In this document: positions 61,281 through 64,000 of the stretch, in pieces
How positions within the stretch are numbered: position 1 is the first letter of the stretch
Layout: each line of letters opens with the position of its first letter
Assembly: GCF_900456975.1 (NCBI RefSeq)
Contig: NZ_UGYM01000002.1
Span: forward strand, 4,774,001-4,838,000
Source: Shewanella baltica
GTDB taxonomy: Bacteria; Pseudomonadota; Gammaproteobacteria; Enterobacterales; Shewanellaceae
DNA length: 64,000 nt
Reading direction: 5' to 3'
Translations under genes and position numbers: made by a program
The notes under the pieces: generated by a model
The model's input: the letters and a program-made list of their open reading frames with translations, nothing else
What the model was told of the DNA's origin: nothing
Database searches by the model: none

Positions 61281-62051
61281 CTATTGAGCGTAGGGCGCTA
61301 GCATGACTCGCACGCCCTGATCTGAAATTTGTTTTAGCGCGCTCTCGTCGATACGATCGTCGGTGACCAACACACTCACCTTAGCCCACGGTAACTCTAA
61401 GTTAGGGATCCGCTTGCCGATTTTGTCTGAATCCACCATAACGATCACTTCGCGGGACACTTCGGCCATGACTTTGCTTAGACCAGTTAACTCGTTAAAG
61501 GTAGTGGTGCCGCGTTCAAGATCAATACCATCGGCACCGATAAACAGTTGGTCGAAGTTATATGAGCGCAACACTTGCTCGGCGACTTGACCTTGAAAGG
61601 ATTCAGAATGCGGATCCCAAGTACCACCGGTCATCAATAAGGTTGGCTCGTTTTCAAGTTCATGGATGGCATTGGCAAGGTGCAATGCATTCGTCATGAC
61701 CACCAGCCCACGCTTATCGTTCAGCTGTTCAATCAAGCCAGAAGTCGTAGTGCCGCTATCGATAATGATGCGATTGTGATCTTTGATCAGCTGCGCGGCG
61801 GTTTTCGCAATAGACAGCTTATTAGGCGCGATTTTGGCAGAAAACTGTTGGGTCACTTCGTCAGGAATCGCCACAGCGCCACCGTAACGGCGCAGTAGCA
61901 GGCCCGTTTTCTCAAGCGCAGCCAGATCTTTGCGAATCGTCACTTCTGAGGTTTCAAAACGTAACGACAGTTCATCAACACTCACTTCACCCTGTTCGTT
62001 CAATATGGTGATTATGCTGTGGCGACGCTGCTGTGTGTTTCGTTTGTTCAT
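61281..62051 (-). CDS. DeoR-family transcriptional regulator
   Basis: 256 residues. The N-terminal winged HTH reads RHSIITILNEQGEVSVDELSLRFETSEVTIRKDLAALEKTGLLLRRYGGA, a DeoR/GlpR DNA-binding domain, followed by a DeoRC sugar-phosphate sensor with IIDSGTTTSGLIEQL and FIGADGI. Because it is upstream of glmS and faces CGAAAC repeats in its own promoter, it probably senses an amino-sugar phosphate and controls itself and glmS (inference). AgaR/GlpR relatives are the closest described types. Confidence 0.88.
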   Translation of the reverse strand: MNKRNTQQRRHSIITILNEQGEVSVDELSLRFETSEVTIRKDLAALEKTGLLLRRYGGAVAIPDEVTQQFSAKIAPNKLSIAKTAAQLIKDHNRIIIDSGTTTSGLIEQLNDKRGLVVMTNALHLANAIHELENEPTLLMTGGTWDPHSESFQGQVAEQVLRSYNFDQLFIGADGIDLERGTTTFNELTGLSKVMAEVSREVIVMVDSDKIGKRIPNLELPWAKVSVLVTDDRIDESALKQISDQGVRVMLAPYAQ

Positions 62052-62067
62052 AAAACCTTTCAGGTAA

Positions 62068-62134
62068 GTTTCGATTCGAAAGATGCATTATAGTGAAACG
62101 AAACTTTTTTGCTAGTATTCGAAACACTGTTTCG
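62068..62134 (-). promoter_or_regulatory. Operator-like CGAAAC repeats upstream of the DeoR-family gene
   Basis: A perfect inverted repeat CGAAAC-ACT-GTTTCG (62120-62134), a direct pair GAAACGAAAC (62095-62104), TTCGAAAG (62075-62082) and GTTTCG (62068-62073) surround a minus-strand TATAAT (62087-62092). DeoR-family proteins often bind such multiple CGAAAC-type elements, so this is a probable autoregulatory operator. Confidence 0.65.
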
Positions 62135-62190
62135 CATGTTCCGGCGTATTTTTTATCGTTCTGTAATAATGAACTTAAACATCAGCCAAT

Positions 62191-62227
62191 AAAAAAAGCC
62201 GCTTATCATTTAAGGACAAGCGGCTTT
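62191..62227 (-). terminator. Terminator of the TonB-dependent receptor gene
   Basis: AAAGCCGCTT (62195-62204) pairs with AAGCGGCTTT (62218-62227); on the minus strand the stem is followed by seven Ts. Confidence 0.85.
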
Positions 62228-62251
62228 AAATGAATTTAAAACCTAATAAAT

Positions 62252-64000
62252 TTAGAACTTAGCTTCGACGGCAACACTAAAGTTACGGCCTTGGCCGATA
62301 GTCACCATCTTATCGCTGCCACCGTCTAAATATTCAGTATCGAATAGGTTTCTGACGTTGGCACGAAGGCTCACATCTTTACCCATGATATCCATAGTGT
62401 AGGCTGCACCTATATCGAAGCGCACATAGCCGCCTTTAGTAATGCTGTTATCTTTATCGGCGAAGCGATCACCCACATAAATGGCACCAAAGTTCATAGC
62501 AAAGTTATCAGTCACTTCATAACGGGTCCAGATATTCGCCGACCATTCAGGCGCATCGACAGGTGTTTTACCATCTAAGATTTTCCCATCGATCTTGCCA
62601 GCACCCGTTTTATATTCGGCATCTAAATACATCATAGAAGAAGTCACAAACCAGCTTTCACCTAACTGACCTTGGGCACCAACTTCAAAACCGCGGTGAT
62701 GCTGCTCGCCACCTTGAGTAGTAATAGTTTTCTTGCCATCACTCGTTTCGGGAATATCTTGCTCTATGGTGACATTAGAAACCGTAATATCAAAAAGTGC
62801 TGCTGTTAACAGTAGGCTGTCATCAAACAACTCCCACTTAGTCCCTAATTCATATTGAGTACCGTATTCAGGCTTAAGGTTATCTCCTTCATTTACATCT
62901 TCTGAACTTGTCACTGAACCCTGTGGTGTAAAGCTTTTTGAATAATTAATGTAAATACTGCCATTAGCCATTGGCGAATAAATCACCCCAAACTTAGGCG
63001 ACACGGCATAGCTGTTCCCACCTATAGCGTCTTTCTTCTGTTCGTCGTAACGTACACCTGCAAGTAACTTCCATTGTTCATTAAGCGTCATTAAATCCTG
63101 CAGGTAGAAACCGTAATACTTATAGGTACTCGCGTTACCTTTGGGTTTTGTGTGGTAATCGAGAGCAGGCTGAGTAATAGGCTGCCCAGGAATAACCGTT
63201 TGAGCTGCCCCACGGTGAATTTGTTGCTGATAGAAATAATCGAGATAGTTAGCCCCAATCAGCAGTTGATGCTGCATTCCCGCCAACGCAAATTCACCGG
63301 TGAAATCGGCATAAGCGGTTTTATGCTGCCAATCATCGTAACGATCGAAGGGTTTAATCTTATAACCATCCTTGAATGGATCTTCGGAGCCTTCAATCAA
63401 ACTTGGCGCAGAATCAAAACGTTGGCGATTAAACTGCTGATCGTTATAACCCGCTTTGACTTTCCAGTTGTCACTCATATGCCAAGTCAGATCGGCACCT
63501 AAGTTTGACACTGTATTGTCAGTAAAGGCCCAAGGCGCATCCCAAACGGTTTTACGTTCGCCAATGACATTACCTTGTTTATCTAACCAACCACCCGCAT
63601 CGATATCCGCTTTATCTTGGGTATGGTCGTATTTAACCGACAGTAACAAATCGTCGCTTAGGTCAAATTCCATGTTGAGATAACCTAACCAGCGATCGCG
63701 CTCTTGGTTCTCATCATTAGCGGAATACTCACGCCAGTATTTTGTATCTTGCTTCACTAACACACCGCGGTAACGAATACTTTGTGCTTCGTTTAAACTG
63801 CCACCCGCATCGAGCTGTGCACGGGTAGAACCGTAGCCATCGGTATCAAAACCTAAGTTAAGCATTGAATCATAGGTTGGTTTCTTAGTGACCATATTCA
63901 CTAAACCACCAGGGCCAGATTGACCATACAACATGCTCGAAGGGCCTTTTAACACTTCGACTTGCTGCAGGGTTTCGATGGGTTGTACGTAATGGGACCA
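62252..64000 (-). CDS. TonB-dependent siderophore receptor (5' end outside the window)
   Basis: The C-terminal about 582 residues are present; the frame stays open to the window edge, where WSHYVQPIETLQQVEVLKGP is the end of the plug domain. VEVLKGPSSMLYGQSGPGGLVNMVTKKP is the standard plug motif of ferric-siderophore receptors. The barrel carries YINYSKSFTPQG, and ends with the aromatic strand NFSVAVEAKF. Ferrisiderophore uptake across the outer membrane, energised by TonB, is the likely role; the ligand is unknown. Signal peptide and TonB box lie outside, so truncation is only by the window. Confidence 0.92.
   Translation of the reverse strand, partial: WSHYVQPIETLQQVEVLKGPSSMLYGQSGPGGLVNMVTKKPTYDSMLNLGFDTDGYGSTRAQLDAGGSLNEAQSIRYRGVLVKQDTKYWREYSANDENQERDRWLGYLNMEFDLSDDLLLSVKYDHTQDKADIDAGGWLDKQGNVIGERKTVWDAPWAFTDNTVSNLGADLTWHMSDNWKVKAGYNDQQFNRQRFDSAPSLIEGSEDPFKDGYKIKPFDRYDDWQHKTAYADFTGEFALAGMQHQLLIGANYLDYFYQQQIHRGAAQTVIPGQPITQPALDYHTKPKGNASTYKYYGFYLQDLMTLNEQWKLLAGVRYDEQKKDAIGGNSYAVSPKFGVIYSPMANGSIYINYSKSFTPQGSVTSSEDVNEGDNLKPEYGTQYELGTKWELFDDSLLLTAALFDITVSNVTIEQDIPETSDGKKTITTQGGEQHHRGFEVGAQGQLGESWFVTSSMMYLDAEYKTGAGKIDGKILDGKTPVDAPEWSANIWTRYEVTDNFAMNFGAIYVGDRFADKDNSITKGGYVRFDIGAAYTMDIMGKDVSLRANVRNLFDTEYLDGGSDKMVTIGQGRNFSVAVEAKF

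Overview
The window is chromosomal DNA of a gammaproteobacterium, most likely Shewanella. The evidence is gene content and order: a GNAT gene, RyhB, a sensor kinase/sigma54 regulator pair, tupABC, a mobB-moeA fusion, moaA and mutM in a row; a kdkA/waaA core-LPS block; kbl-tdh; and polA-spf-engB-Csr RNA-yihI-hemN, where the last block keeps the E. coli order. Species was not determined. Clustering of polA, hemN, an rRNA operon and glmS suggests a position near the replication origin (inference).

Layout. 1-4.5 kb: a GNAT acetyltransferase, a Fur-boxed RyhB RNA, and a leftward two-component system. 4.7-10.4 kb: one compact operon for tungstate import (tupABC) and molybdenum/tungsten cofactor synthesis (mobA, mobB-moeA fusion, moaA). 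10.5-11.8 kb: a small membrane-anchored unknown and mutM. 11.8-27.9 kb: envelope glycan genes, namely an ArnT-like lipid-linked sugar transferase with its GT2 partner and a VTT membrane protein, UDP-glucose dehydrogenase plus a UDP-glucuronate-type epimerase, a Wzi-like outer membrane protein, coaD, three GT4 glycosyltransferases, a CDP-glycerol-transferase-like protein, a heptosyltransferase, Kdo kinase and Kdo transferase. The stretch 19.8-24.7 kb looks like the strain-variable part of the LPS core. 28-33.3 kb: a TetR regulator, threonine catabolism (kbl-tdh), glpE-glpG and elbB.

33.6-43.4 kb: polA with a DnaA box in its promoter region, Spot 42 RNA, a probable second small RNA immediately downstream, engB, cytochrome c4, a CsrA-sequestering RNA at the csrC position, a degenerate methyltransferase, yihI, a DUF2489 gene and hemN. 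The 0.8 kb between polA and spf is a degenerate repeat block whose units can each be read as a short related peptide, with stop and next start overlapping at two of the junctions. 43.5-50 kb: adenosine deaminase, a DUF885 lipoprotein, pldB and a PAS/degenerate GGDEF-EAL membrane protein. 50.2-55.9 kb: a complete leftward rRNA operon (16S-23S-5S, no tRNA seen in the spacer) with two promoters and boxA sites. 56-64 kb: ccoG, a small unknown, an orphan menB, a Fur-boxed DUF2061 gene, glmS with a DeoR-family regulator gene upstream, and a TonB-dependent receptor cut by the window end.

Four or five small regulatory RNAs (RyhB, Spot 42, a Spot 42 neighbour and a CsrB/C RNA; possibly a peptide-coding or repeat RNA after polA) are the most notable content and would be missed by a protein-only annotation.
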